Assembly (NCBI GenBank): GCA_018267795.1
Contig: JAFDXS010000122.1
Location: 1-6,977 of the forward strand
DNA: 6,977 nucleotides
Direction: 5' to 3'
Origin: Bacteroidota bacterium
GTDB taxonomy: Bacteria; Bacteroidota; Bacteroidia; Chitinophagales; Chitinophagaceae
Position numbers and translations under genes: made by a program. Numbering within the stretch: position 1 is the stretch's first letter; each line of letters opens with the position of its first letter. The notes below the pieces were generated by a model. It did not search any database, was not told the DNA's origin, and worked only from the letters and a program-made list of their open reading frames with translations. Shown in pieces: positions 1-5,577 of this stretch.

Positions 1-327
1 AGTGGTGAGCGCTTTATACTAAATGAGGGCAACCATGCCTACCGTGAAATATTTAATATGATGGCCAAAGCAGTAGGCAAAAAGCCACCATCTATTAAGG
101 CAAATGCCTTTATGACCGGATTGGTGGCAAGACTGAGTCTGCTGAAAAGCAAATTGTTTGGCGGATCGGCCACTATAACCCCGGAAACTGCGCGCAGCGC
201 GCAAAAGCAGTGTTTTTATGCCAATGAAAAATTACTGCAATACTTCCCTTCCTACACATATACACCTGTGGAAACTACTATAAATGCTATGGCTGAAGCA
301 TTTTTGAGTGATATAGCTAAGAAATAA
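1..327 (+). CDS. NAD-dependent epimerase/dehydratase (extended SDR), C-terminal part only
   Basis: The reading frame is open from the first base and ends at TAA 325-327, giving the last 108 residues; the N-terminal Rossmann half with the NAD(P)-binding glycine motif and the YxxxK active site lies outside the window. What is visible matches the substrate-binding C-terminal part of extended short-chain dehydrogenases of the dihydroflavonol-reductase-like group: GERFIL near the start, followed by a helix (YREIFNMMAKAVGKKPPSIK), a basic stretch with LLKSKLFG, the segment TPETARSA, then FYANEKLLQYFPSYTYTPVETTI, a pattern typical of the end of these enzymes. Such proteins oxidise, reduce or epimerise small molecules or nucleotide sugars; the substrate cannot be told from this fragment. 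It points the same way as rho, 165 bases upstream of it. The family call is fairly safe, the exact enzyme unknown. Confidence 0.75.
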   Translation, partial: SGERFILNEGNHAYREIFNMMAKAVGKKPPSIKANAFMTGLVARLSLLKSKLFGGSATITPETARSAQKQCFYANEKLLQYFPSYTYTPVETTINAMAEAFLSDIAKK

Positions 328-334
328 TTATTTT

Positions 335-366
335 TTTCTTTATTAGCGAAAACATTTGTAAACTTG
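335..366 (+). promoter_or_regulatory. Weak candidate Bacteroidota-type promoter for rho
   Basis: TAaaCTTG (359-366, followed by C) differs by one base from the Bacteroidota -7 consensus TAnnTTTG. Twenty bases upstream lies TTTC (335-338), one base off the TTTG expected at -33. If real, the rho mRNA would have a leader of about 120 bases that includes the hairpin at 400-421. Both boxes are imperfect in an AT-rich region, so a chance match is quite possible. Confidence 0.3.
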
Positions 367-399
367 CAGTTAAGGAAACGTAATAAGTTCCAACCTTTC

Positions 400-421
400 A
401 TTCAGTTACCTGAATTTTTTT
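400..421 (+). terminator. Terminator-like hairpin in the SDR-rho intergenic region
   Basis: ATTCAG (400-405) and CTGAAT (410-415) form a 6-bp stem closing the loop TTAC, directly followed by a run of seven T (415-421). The stem has only two G-C pairs, so it is weak. It sits 73 bases after the stop of the SDR gene and 71 bases before the rho start, so it may end transcription of the upstream gene or act as an attenuator in the rho leader. Confidence 0.4.
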
Positions 422-492
422 CCCGTTATCTTAAAAGAGTTCAGAAATTAATCACAAGGAATTTAGTATAGTTATTTAGAAAAAATCAACGC

Positions 493-2301
493 ATGCCTTA
501 CGATATTTTGCAATTAAACGATATGCTCGTTCCCGAGCTAGTGGATGTAGCAGAGACCTTGAAAATAAATAATGCCCACGCATACGATAAACAAACATTA
601 ATCTATAAGATATTGGATCAACAAGCCTTAAGCCATGAAGCAGGCGATACGCAGCAGGACGCAAATGGAGCAGATGATGGCAAAAAACGCCGTGGACGCA
701 AGCCGAGAACAGACGCCGTGCACACTAAAATAGGTGCAGACAGCGACGCAGAAAAGAAACATGCTGAAAGAAAAGCTGCCCATACTGAAGATACTGAAAG
801 TGAAGAGGGCCGCAAGCGCCGTGGCCGCAAGCCCAAAGCAGAACAAACAGAAGAAAGTGGGGAAGGGGCAGAAGGTCTGCATGCAGCAGAGGGCTGGAGT
901 GGACTGATGAATGATATAGACGAAACGCCTGTAGCGCAGAATGTAACCGTTACCGCCACTGTATCACCCGAAGCAGGAGATGAGCCGAGCGGTATAACAA
1001 TGCCCGCTGCAGAAGAAAGCAGTGATGCCCAGCAGCAGCCGCAGCCGCAAGCACAGAATACGAATACATCTGCTGAAGCTGCGGAAAGGCCTCACCATGA
1101 GCGCAGAGAGCCCTATGGCAACCGCCCACGTCGTGACCAGCAGCATAACAACAATAATAATAGCAACACCGCTAGTGTCAATGAATTTGAAGGGATAGTA
1201 GTAAGCGAAGGCGTACTGGAAATGATGCCCGATGGGTATGGCTTCCTGCGCAGCAGCGATTACAATTACCTTAGCTCGCCCGATGATATTTATGTGTCTC
1301 CTTCTCAGATCAAATTATTTGGTTTGAAGACAGGTGATACTGTTACAGGCAGTGTACGTCCGCCGAAAGAAGGTGAAAAATATTTTGCCCTCCTGAAAGT
1401 GGAAACAATAAATGGCCGCCTGCCGGATGAAATACGCGATCGTGTACCATTCGATTACCTGACGCCACTGTTTCCATTCGAGAAGCTGAACCTTACCAGC
1501 ACCAGTGCTAACTACAGCACACGTATCATGGACCTCTTTACCCCAATAGGTAAAGGCCAGCGCGGACTGATAGTAGCACAACCTAAAACAGGTAAAACAA
1601 TGCTGCTGAAGGAAGTGGCCAATGCTATAGCGCGCAACCACCCCGAATGTTACCTGATGATAGTGCTGGTAGATGAGCGTCCGGAAGAAGTAACAGATAT
1701 GCAACGCAGCGTAAATGCAGAAGTGATAGCCTCTACATTCGATGAGCCTGCTGATAAACACGTAAAAGTATCTACCATCGCATTGCAGAAAGCTAAGCGC
1801 CTGGTAGAAGTGGGCCACGACGTGGTGATATTGCTTGACTCCATTACCCGCCTGGCACGTGCGCACAATACAGTAGCACCTGCAAGTGGCAAAGTATTAA
1901 GCGGTGGTGTGGAAGCAAACGCTATGCAGAAACCAAAACAATTCTTTGGTGCTGCACGTAAAATAGAAAATGGCGGCTCGCTTACTATACTTGCTACAGC
2001 CCTTATAGATACTGGATCTAAGATGGATGAAGTGATCTTTGAAGAATTCAAAGGTACCGGTAATATGGAATTGCAGCTTGATCGTCGCCTGGCCAATAAG
2101 CGTGTATTCCCTGCTATTGACATCACATCTTCTTCTACCCGTCGTGATGACTTGTTATTGGATAAAGATGTGCAGAATAAGATGTGGCTGCTGCGCAATC
2201 ACATTGCAGATATGAATACAGACGAGGCAATGAAATTCCTGCTGCAACAACTGAAAGGCACGAAGAGCAATGAGGAGTTCCTGGCTACAATGAATAAGTA
2301 A
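493..2301 (+). CDS. rho: Transcription termination factor Rho with a long disordered insert
   Basis: Rho is the hexameric RNA-dependent ATPase/helicase that loads on nascent RNA and dislodges RNA polymerase. Three parts can be seen in 602 residues. Residues 1-45 form the Rho N-terminal helical domain. Residues 46-230 are a low-complexity, charged insert with two KRRGRKP motifs (65-71 and 108-114), a Q/P stretch (180-187) and an Asn run (219-223). The RNA-binding cold-shock-like domain (about 232-305, with GVLEMMPDGYGFLR) and the ATPase core follow. The core has Walker A (AQPKTGKT, 362-369), Walker B (VVILLDSITRLARA, 444-457), the Q-loop region (LSGGVEANAMQKPKQFFGAAR) and the R-loop region (KGTGNMEL, 520-527). 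E. coli Rho is 419 residues; the extra length is almost all the insert, usual in Bacteroidota. The ATG at 493 is preceded in frame by a stop at 469-471, and no Shine-Dalgarno is evident. The gene appears to stand alone, with its own terminator. Confidence 0.97.
   Translation: MPYDILQLNDMLVPELVDVAETLKINNAHAYDKQTLIYKILDQQALSHEAGDTQQDANGADDGKKRRGRKPRTDAVHTKIGADSDAEKKHAERKAAHTEDTESEEGRKRRGRKPKAEQTEESGEGAEGLHAAEGWSGLMNDIDETPVAQNVTVTATVSPEAGDEPSGITMPAAEESSDAQQQPQPQAQNTNTSAEAAERPHHERREPYGNRPRRDQQHNNNNNSNTASVNEFEGIVVSEGVLEMMPDGYGFLRSSDYNYLSSPDDIYVSPSQIKLFGLKTGDTVTGSVRPPKEGEKYFALLKVETINGRLPDEIRDRVPFDYLTPLFPFEKLNLTSTSANYSTRIMDLFTPIGKGQRGLIVAQPKTGKTMLLKEVANAIARNHPECYLMIVLVDERPEEVTDMQRSVNAEVIASTFDEPADKHVKVSTIALQKAKRLVEVGHDVVILLDSITRLARAHNTVAPASGKVLSGGVEANAMQKPKQFFGAARKIENGGSLTILATALIDTGSKMDEVIFEEFKGTGNMELQLDRRLANKRVFPAIDITSSSTRRDDLLLDKDVQNKMWLLRNHIADMNTDEAMKFLLQQLKGTKSNEEFLATMNK
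685..834 (+). repeat. Twin KRRGRKP (AT-hook-like) coding repeats in the Rho insert
   Basis: Two near-identical coding segments lie in the insert of rho: 685-705 and 814-834, encoding KRRGRKP at residues 65-71 and 108-114. The DNA of the two copies is also alike (cgccgtggacgcaagcc and cgccgtggccgcaagcc at their cores). RGRKP resembles the core of AT-hook DNA-binding motifs. Between the copies lies acidic and Ala-rich sequence. Confidence 0.7.
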
Positions 2302-2322
2302 ACTACCAAGAATAAGATATAG

Positions 2323-2353
2323 AAAGCAACTACAGTAATGTGGTTGCTTTTTT
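2323..2353 (+). terminator. Intrinsic terminator of rho
   Basis: AAAGCAACTACA (2323-2334) pairs with TGTGGTTGCTTT (2339-2350): 12 bp with one T-G wobble, closing a GTAA (GNRA-type) loop, and the 3' arm runs into six T (2348-2353). It begins 21 bases after the rho stop and ends just before the stop of the convergent gene (2357). Read from the other strand the stem is preceded by A residues but followed by only three T, so it probably works mainly for rho and weakly, if at all, in reverse. Confidence 0.85.
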
Positions 2354-2356
2354 GCT

Positions 2357-2797
2357 TTATGAGCTATGATCTACAATAATAACCCACTTACTCCTTATCT
2401 TATGCAGCAGTAATGTATAAGAGCCACCCAAATCACCAGCCTCACGGGTCAGTTGCCATTTGCCAATGATGAAATAATAATCGGGAGAAAGTTTTTTCAT
2501 ACTGATGATAGTAGAGGTGAGTTTACCCATGTGCGCCGCATCGGGGTATGCTTTCTGGTAACGTGTCAATGTATTACTGTAGCCATAATTAGGGCCATTT
2601 TTGCCTATGAAGACCAGGCTATCATTTTGCCAGTAGCCGTGCATATAGCCGGCTATATTGCCTTTGTTCCATTCTGCTACCTGTGTAGTTAGCATGCCGC
2701 GAATAGCACGCTCATCTTTGTTTTGCGCAAATGATGTAAATGCCAACATAAGGCAACAGACGGTAATAAATAGCCGCTTTATAATAGAAGATTGCAT
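2357..2797 (-). CDS. Secreted DUF4440 / NTF2-like (SnoaL-type) small protein
   Basis: The product has 146 residues. Residues 1-24 look like a Sec signal peptide: a basic start (IIKR), a hydrophobic core (LFITVCCLMLAF), and SFA before Q25 as a likely signal peptidase I site. No lipobox is seen, although two Cys lie in the core. The mature part has the alternating pattern of the NTF2-like fold: an N-terminal helix (DERAIRGMLTTQVAEWNKGN), then NDSLVFIGKNG, TRYQKAYPD, YYFIIGKWQLTRE, GDLGGSYTLLLHKI and the end WVIIVDHSS. This layout, with the final DHSS, fits Bacteroidota DUF4440 proteins. Members of this superfamily include isomerases, binding proteins and proteins of unknown role, so no reaction is assigned; it probably acts in the periplasm. 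It is convergent with rho and divergent from glyS, so it is likely transcribed alone. The ATG at 2797 is the natural start because the signal peptide begins there. Confidence 0.8.
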   Translation of the reverse strand: MQSSIIKRLFITVCCLMLAFTSFAQNKDERAIRGMLTTQVAEWNKGNIAGYMHGYWQNDSLVFIGKNGPNYGYSNTLTRYQKAYPDAAHMGKLTSTIISMKKLSPDYYFIIGKWQLTREAGDLGGSYTLLLHKIRSKWVIIVDHSS

Positions 2798-2818
2798 ATT
2801 GCTAATATAGGCAAGAGA

Positions 2819-2833
2819 GGATAATTTATATCC
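2819..2833. repeat. Inverted repeat in the divergent DUF4440-glyS promoter region
   Basis: GGATA (2819-2823) and TATCC (2829-2833) are perfect inverted arms around ATTTA. The element lies in the 77-base spacer between the two divergent start codons, just upstream of the glyS promoter candidate, where an operator would be expected. Five-bp arms in AT-rich DNA can arise by chance. Confidence 0.3.
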
Positions 2834-2835
2834 TT

Positions 2836-2867
2836 TTTCAGGTGTTAGAGCGTTTTGATTATTTTTG
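2836..2867 (+). promoter_or_regulatory. Bacteroidota-type promoter candidate for glyS
   Basis: TAttTTTG (2860-2867) is a full match to the Bacteroidota -7 consensus TAnnTTTG, followed by CC as in the tRNA-Leu promoter in this window. TTTC (2836-2839), one base off TTTG, lies 20 bases upstream. Transcription would start within about 5-10 bases of the G at 2867, that is at or next to the ATG at 2875. Confidence 0.5.
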
Positions 2868-2874
2868 CCGCGTT

Positions 2875-4305
2875 ATGGCAAATGAGAAAACACTGCAGGA
2901 TATTATCTCCCATTGCAAGGAATATGGTTTTATCTTCCCTTCCAGCGAAATATATGATGGCCTTGGTGCTGTATATGACTACGGTCAGTACGGTGCAGAG
3001 CTGAAAAAAAATATAAGGGACTACTGGTGGAAAAGCATGACCCAGATGCACGAAAACATAGTGGGTATAGATGCGGCCATCTTTATGCACCCTACAGTGT
3101 GGAAGGCCAGTGGCCACGTAGATAACTTCAGCGACCCAATGATAGATAACAAGGATAGCCAGAAGCGCTACCGTGTTGATCATTTGCTGGAAGGCTTTGC
3201 AGAAACCCTCCCTGCTGAACAAGGTGAAGCATTGCTGGCGAAAATGGACCAGCTGCTTGCAGAAAATGATTTTGCAGGTCTTAAATCACTGATAGAAGAA
3301 AATAAAATAAAGTGCGCCATAAGTGGCACCTGCAACTGGACGGATGTGCGACAGTTTAACCTGATGTTCTCTACCCAGCTCGGTTCTGTATCAGACGAAG
3401 CAAGTGAGATATACCTGCGCCCTGAAACTGCACAGGGCATATTCGTAAACTTCCTGAATGTGCAGAAAACAGGCCGCATGAAGATACCTTTTGGTATAGC
3501 GCAGACGGGTAAAGCGTTTCGTAATGAGATAGTGGCCCGCCAGTTCATCTTCCGTATGCGCGAATTTGAGCAGATGGAAATGCAATTCTTTGTACGCCCC
3601 GGCGACCAGATGAAGTGGTACGAATACTGGAAAGAAACGCGCATGAAATGGCACCTGAGCCTGGGCATAGCAGCAGATAAATACCGCTTTCATGATCATG
3701 TGAAGCTGGCACACTATGCAGATGCTGCTTGTGATATAGAATTTGAGTTCCCATTTGGGTTTAAAGAGGTGGAAGGTATACATAGCCGCACTGATTTTGA
3801 TCTGAAACAGCACCAGGAGTTTAGCGGCAAAAAGCTTACTTATTTTGATACAGAACTAAACCAGCATTATATACCTTATGTAGTAGAGACATCTATAGGT
3901 CTTGATCGCTGTTTTATGATGGTAATAAGTGAAGCTTATGAACTGGAAGACCTGAGCACGCCGGGAAAAGAAGATAACAGGGTAGTGCTGAAGCTACCTG
4001 CTATGCTGGCACCTATAAAGCTGGCTGTGCTGCCGCTTACTAAAAAGGATGGCCTGCCGGAAATAGCCCGCGAACTAATGGAGCAATGCAAACCGTATTT
4101 CAAATGCTTCTATGAAGAAAAAGATGCCATAGGCAAGCGCTATCGCCGCCAGGATGCTATAGGAACCCCATTCTGCATAACAATAGATCACCAGACCAAA
4201 GAAGACCAGACAGTGACCATACGCTATCGCGATAGTATGCAGCAGGAGCGTATTCCATTAGCATCAGTTAAGAATTTGATAATGGATAAAATACAGCTGT
4301 TTTAA
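2875..4305 (+). CDS. glyS: Glycine--tRNA ligase, single-chain dimeric (class IIa) type
   Basis: This enzyme charges tRNA-Gly with glycine at the cost of ATP in the cytoplasm. The 476 residues show the eukaryote/archaeal-like homodimeric form, not the alpha2beta2 form of E. coli. The N-terminal part has YGFIFPSSEIYDGLGAVYDYG (17-37) and HPTVWKASGHVDNFSDP (72-88). The class II core follows: CNWTDVRQFNLMF (153-165), YLRPETAQGIFVNF (180-193), motif 2 with FRNE (215-218) and REFEQMEMQFF (229-239), HSRTDFDL (303-310), and motif 3 with ETSIGLDR (338-345). The anticodon-binding domain covers about 375-476, with DAIGTPFCITID (427-438). A GTG at 2842 is in frame and would add 11 residues, but ATG 2875 gives MANE, the usual beginning of this family as recalled, and the best promoter match lies between the two codons. 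Ile is written AUA in 28 of 34 cases. Confidence 0.96.
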   Translation: MANEKTLQDIISHCKEYGFIFPSSEIYDGLGAVYDYGQYGAELKKNIRDYWWKSMTQMHENIVGIDAAIFMHPTVWKASGHVDNFSDPMIDNKDSQKRYRVDHLLEGFAETLPAEQGEALLAKMDQLLAENDFAGLKSLIEENKIKCAISGTCNWTDVRQFNLMFSTQLGSVSDEASEIYLRPETAQGIFVNFLNVQKTGRMKIPFGIAQTGKAFRNEIVARQFIFRMREFEQMEMQFFVRPGDQMKWYEYWKETRMKWHLSLGIAADKYRFHDHVKLAHYADAACDIEFEFPFGFKEVEGIHSRTDFDLKQHQEFSGKKLTYFDTELNQHYIPYVVETSIGLDRCFMMVISEAYELEDLSTPGKEDNRVVLKLPAMLAPIKLAVLPLTKKDGLPEIARELMEQCKPYFKCFYEEKDAIGKRYRRQDAIGTPFCITIDHQTKEDQTVTIRYRDSMQQERIPLASVKNLIMDKIQLF

Positions 4306-4317
4306 TATATAAGAAAA

Positions 4318-4326
4318 TATATTTTG
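4318..4326 (+). promoter_or_regulatory. Weak promoter candidate upstream of the small gene
   Basis: TATATTTTG resembles TAnnTTTG but with one extra base in the spacer, and only CTG (4297-4299) is found at the -33 distance. If active it would give a short leader containing the hairpin at 4332-4352; otherwise the small gene is co-transcribed with glyS, 55 bases upstream. Confidence 0.2.
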
Positions 4327-4331
4327 TAACT

Positions 4332-4352
4332 TGCCGGGTATCTAACCCGGCA
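4332..4352 (+). terminator. G+C-rich hairpin between glyS and the small gene
   Basis: TGCCGGGT (4332-4339) and ACCCGGCA (4345-4352) form a perfect 8-bp stem with six G-C pairs and the 5-base loop ATCTA. Only three T follow (4353-4355), so as an intrinsic terminator for glyS it would be leaky. It ends eight bases before the ATG at 4361, inside the ribosome footprint, so it could instead limit translation of the small gene or stabilise the glyS 3' end. Confidence 0.5.
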
Positions 4353-4360
4353 TTTGCATT

Positions 4361-4684
4361 ATGGATAACAGAGATATACAGGAAGCAGCAGTGGCACTGC
4401 GGGAGCAATGGGACCTGCAATTGCCAGAGTTGGTATCGGAAGAGCAGATACTCGCACAACTAACCAGGCGTGTGATGGTGTTGCTGGAGCGTGGACCGGA
4501 ATCATTCTTCCAGCTAATGTACCGGCTTGATATCTCTGAAAAAAAACTGAATGCCGTACTTAATGAAGAAGACGTAGCACAGCGCATTGCCCACCTGATA
4601 TACGACCGGCAAATGCAAAAAATACAAAGCCGGCAAGCTAACCGTAAAAGCAGCGAGCCCTATGACCCCGAACTAAGCTGGTAA
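4361..4684 (+). CDS. Uncharacterised small helical protein
   Basis: The product has 107 residues, no signal peptide and no membrane segment, so it is probably cytoplasmic. It is strongly charged and reads as mainly alpha-helical: helix candidates are about 5-18, 26-44, 47-56, 58-69 and 71-93, and the tail (KSSEPYDPELSW) looks disordered. The central stretch ESFFQLMYRLDISEKKLNAVL and the later IAHLIYDRQMQKIQSRQ are the most distinctive parts and feel like a small conserved Bacteroidota family, but I know no function and assign none. Codon use (ATA for Ile, CTG for Leu) matches its neighbours, so there is no sign of recent transfer. The gene follows glyS by 55 bases on the same strand, with a hairpin just before the ATG, and its stop is separated by one base from the stop of the convergent response regulator. 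Confidence 0.75.
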   Translation: MDNRDIQEAAVALREQWDLQLPELVSEEQILAQLTRRVMVLLERGPESFFQLMYRLDISEKKLNAVLNEEDVAQRIAHLIYDRQMQKIQSRQANRKSSEPYDPELSW

Positions 4685-4685
4685 A

Positions 4686-5396
4686 CTATGCTGTGAACTT
4701 GTAGCCAATACCTCGCACCGAATGAAAATGCTTAGGATTGCGGCTATCAGATTCGAAATACTTTCTGAAGTTGAGAATAAAGTTATCTATCGTGCGGGTA
4801 GTAGGGTACACATTGTAGCCCCATACTATCTGCAATATCTGCTCGCGCGATACTACATCGCCTTCGTGCTCTACCAGCAGGCGCAGTAGGGCGGCTTCTT
4901 TTTTACTTAGCTCCTGCTTGCTGCCATCTTTTGCAAGGCATTCATGTGCGGCAAAATCTATGCGGCAGCCGTCAAACTCGTATATATCACTTACCGATTG
5001 GGGATCTTTTATTTTCTTGTTCTTTACTATCAGTTTATCTACACGCAGCAATAGTTCTTCCAGGTTAAAAGGCTTGGTAAGGTAGTCATCGCCGCCTTTT
5101 TTCAGGCCTTCTACGCGGTCTGCACTACTATTGCGGGCCGAAAGGAAAAGTATAGGTACATCATTATGCTGCATACGTATGGTTTCGCATACGGTAAGAC
5201 CATCCATGTCCGGTAGCATTATATCCAATATTATCAGGTCAAAGTATTCGCTCTTTACCAGCTTCAGCACAGCCGGGCCATTGTCTGTAGTGGTTACCTC
5301 GTAGCCTTCCAGCTCCAGGTTCAGTTTTAGCGCTTCGCGCAATGTTTCTTCGTCCTCTACTACCAGCAACGATGCTTTCTTTTCTTTTACAGGCAT
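4686..5396 (-). CDS. OmpR/PhoB-family response regulator
   Basis: This is a two-component transcription factor that is phosphorylated by a sensor kinase and then binds DNA. In the 236-residue product, the receiver domain (about 8-125) has the acidic pocket E14-D15, the phospho-acceptor D58 (in LDIMLPDMDG), the switch residue S86 (in FLSAR) and the conserved K108 (in LTKPF). After a linker, the winged-helix domain (about 138-235) has LSKKEAALLRLLVEHEGDVVSR, TRTIDNFILNFRKYFE as the recognition-helix region, and the C-terminal hairpin VRGIGYKF. All key residues are present. ATG at 5396 puts the receiver at the usual distance. An in-frame ATG at 5420 and a TTG at 5450 would add 8 and 18 residues and cannot be excluded. 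No histidine kinase is in the window, so its partner is unknown. It is convergent with the small gene at 4361-4684. Confidence 0.93.
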   Translation of the reverse strand: MPVKEKKASLLVVEDEETLREALKLNLELEGYEVTTTDNGPAVLKLVKSEYFDLIILDIMLPDMDGLTVCETIRMQHNDVPILFLSARNSSADRVEGLKKGGDDYLTKPFNLEELLLRVDKLIVKNKKIKDPQSVSDIYEFDGCRIDFAAHECLAKDGSKQELSKKEAALLRLLVEHEGDVVSREQILQIVWGYNVYPTTRTIDNFILNFRKYFESDSRNPKHFHSVRGIGYKFTA

Positions 5397-5427
5397 ATAA
5401 CTATAATTCTTTCCAGACATAAAAATA

Positions 5428-5451
5428 ATGACAATGTACCAATGTGACAAT
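5428..5451 (-). repeat. Three tandem 8-bp repeats upstream of the response regulator
   Basis: On the - strand the units are ATTGTCAC (5451-5444), ATTGGTAC (5443-5436) and ATTGTCAT (5435-5428), directly adjoining each other. The outer two differ only in the last base. They end 8 bases before the ATG at 5420 and 32 before the ATG at 5396. OmpR-family regulators bind direct repeats, so this could be an autoregulatory site; this is inference. Confidence 0.45.
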
Positions 5452-5498
5452 TCAAAAATGAGGGGGCGGACGGGGCTGCTATATTAGGAAAATAAACG

Positions 5499-5528
5499 CT
5501 CAATTTATTTTAAAATAAAAAGCTTGAG
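5499..5528. repeat. AT-rich palindrome upstream of the tRNA-Leu promoter
   Basis: TTTATTTT (5504-5511) and AAAATAAA (5512-5519) make a perfect 16-bp palindrome. Outside it CTCAA (5499-5503) and TTGAG (5524-5528) are also inverted, with AAGC unpaired on the right side. It ends just before the -33 box of the tRNA promoter (5536-5538), the place of an UP-like element or of an operator. Confidence 0.5.
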
Positions 5529-5535
5529 AAGGAAA

Positions 5536-5565
5536 TTGTCAAATTCACAAATTTCCCTACCTTTG
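5536..5565 (+). promoter_or_regulatory. Bacteroidota sigma-A-type promoter of tRNA-Leu
   Basis: TTG (5536-5538) and TAccTTTG (5558-5565) match the Bacteroidota -33/-7 consensus (TTG, TAnnTTTG) with a 19-base spacer. The mature tRNA begins 13 bases after the -7 box, leaving room for a leader of only a few bases. AT-rich DNA lies immediately upstream, as often seen at strong stable-RNA promoters. Confidence 0.8.
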
Positions 5566-5577
5566 CCGTCCTTAAAA

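Noticed and set aside
1315..2198. Two long - strand reading frames (183 and 182 residues) opposite rho
   Set aside because: They lie wholly within the conserved ATPase-coding part of rho, their translations show no family features, and they reflect the codon pattern of the + strand.
2453..2692. 79-residue + strand frame opposite the DUF4440 gene
   Set aside because: The - strand frame has a signal peptide and a coherent NTF2-like pattern; this one has neither.
2842..2874. GTG start at 2842 for glyS
   Set aside because: It adds 11 atypical residues and lies upstream of the best promoter match; ATG 2875 gives the usual MANE start.
3180..3813. - strand reading frames opposite glyS (up to 162 residues)
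   Set aside because: Antisense shadows of a highly conserved synthetase gene, with odd composition and no start signals.
5397..5450. TTG start at 5450 for the response regulator
   Set aside because: It would add a hydrophobic stretch (YIVIIF) not typical of the family and would make the tandem repeats coding; ATG 5396 (or 5420) is more likely.
5462..5476. Possible G-quadruplex (GGGGGCGGACGGGG)
   Set aside because: Only a two-layer quadruplex could form, as there are not four runs of three G; too weak to call.
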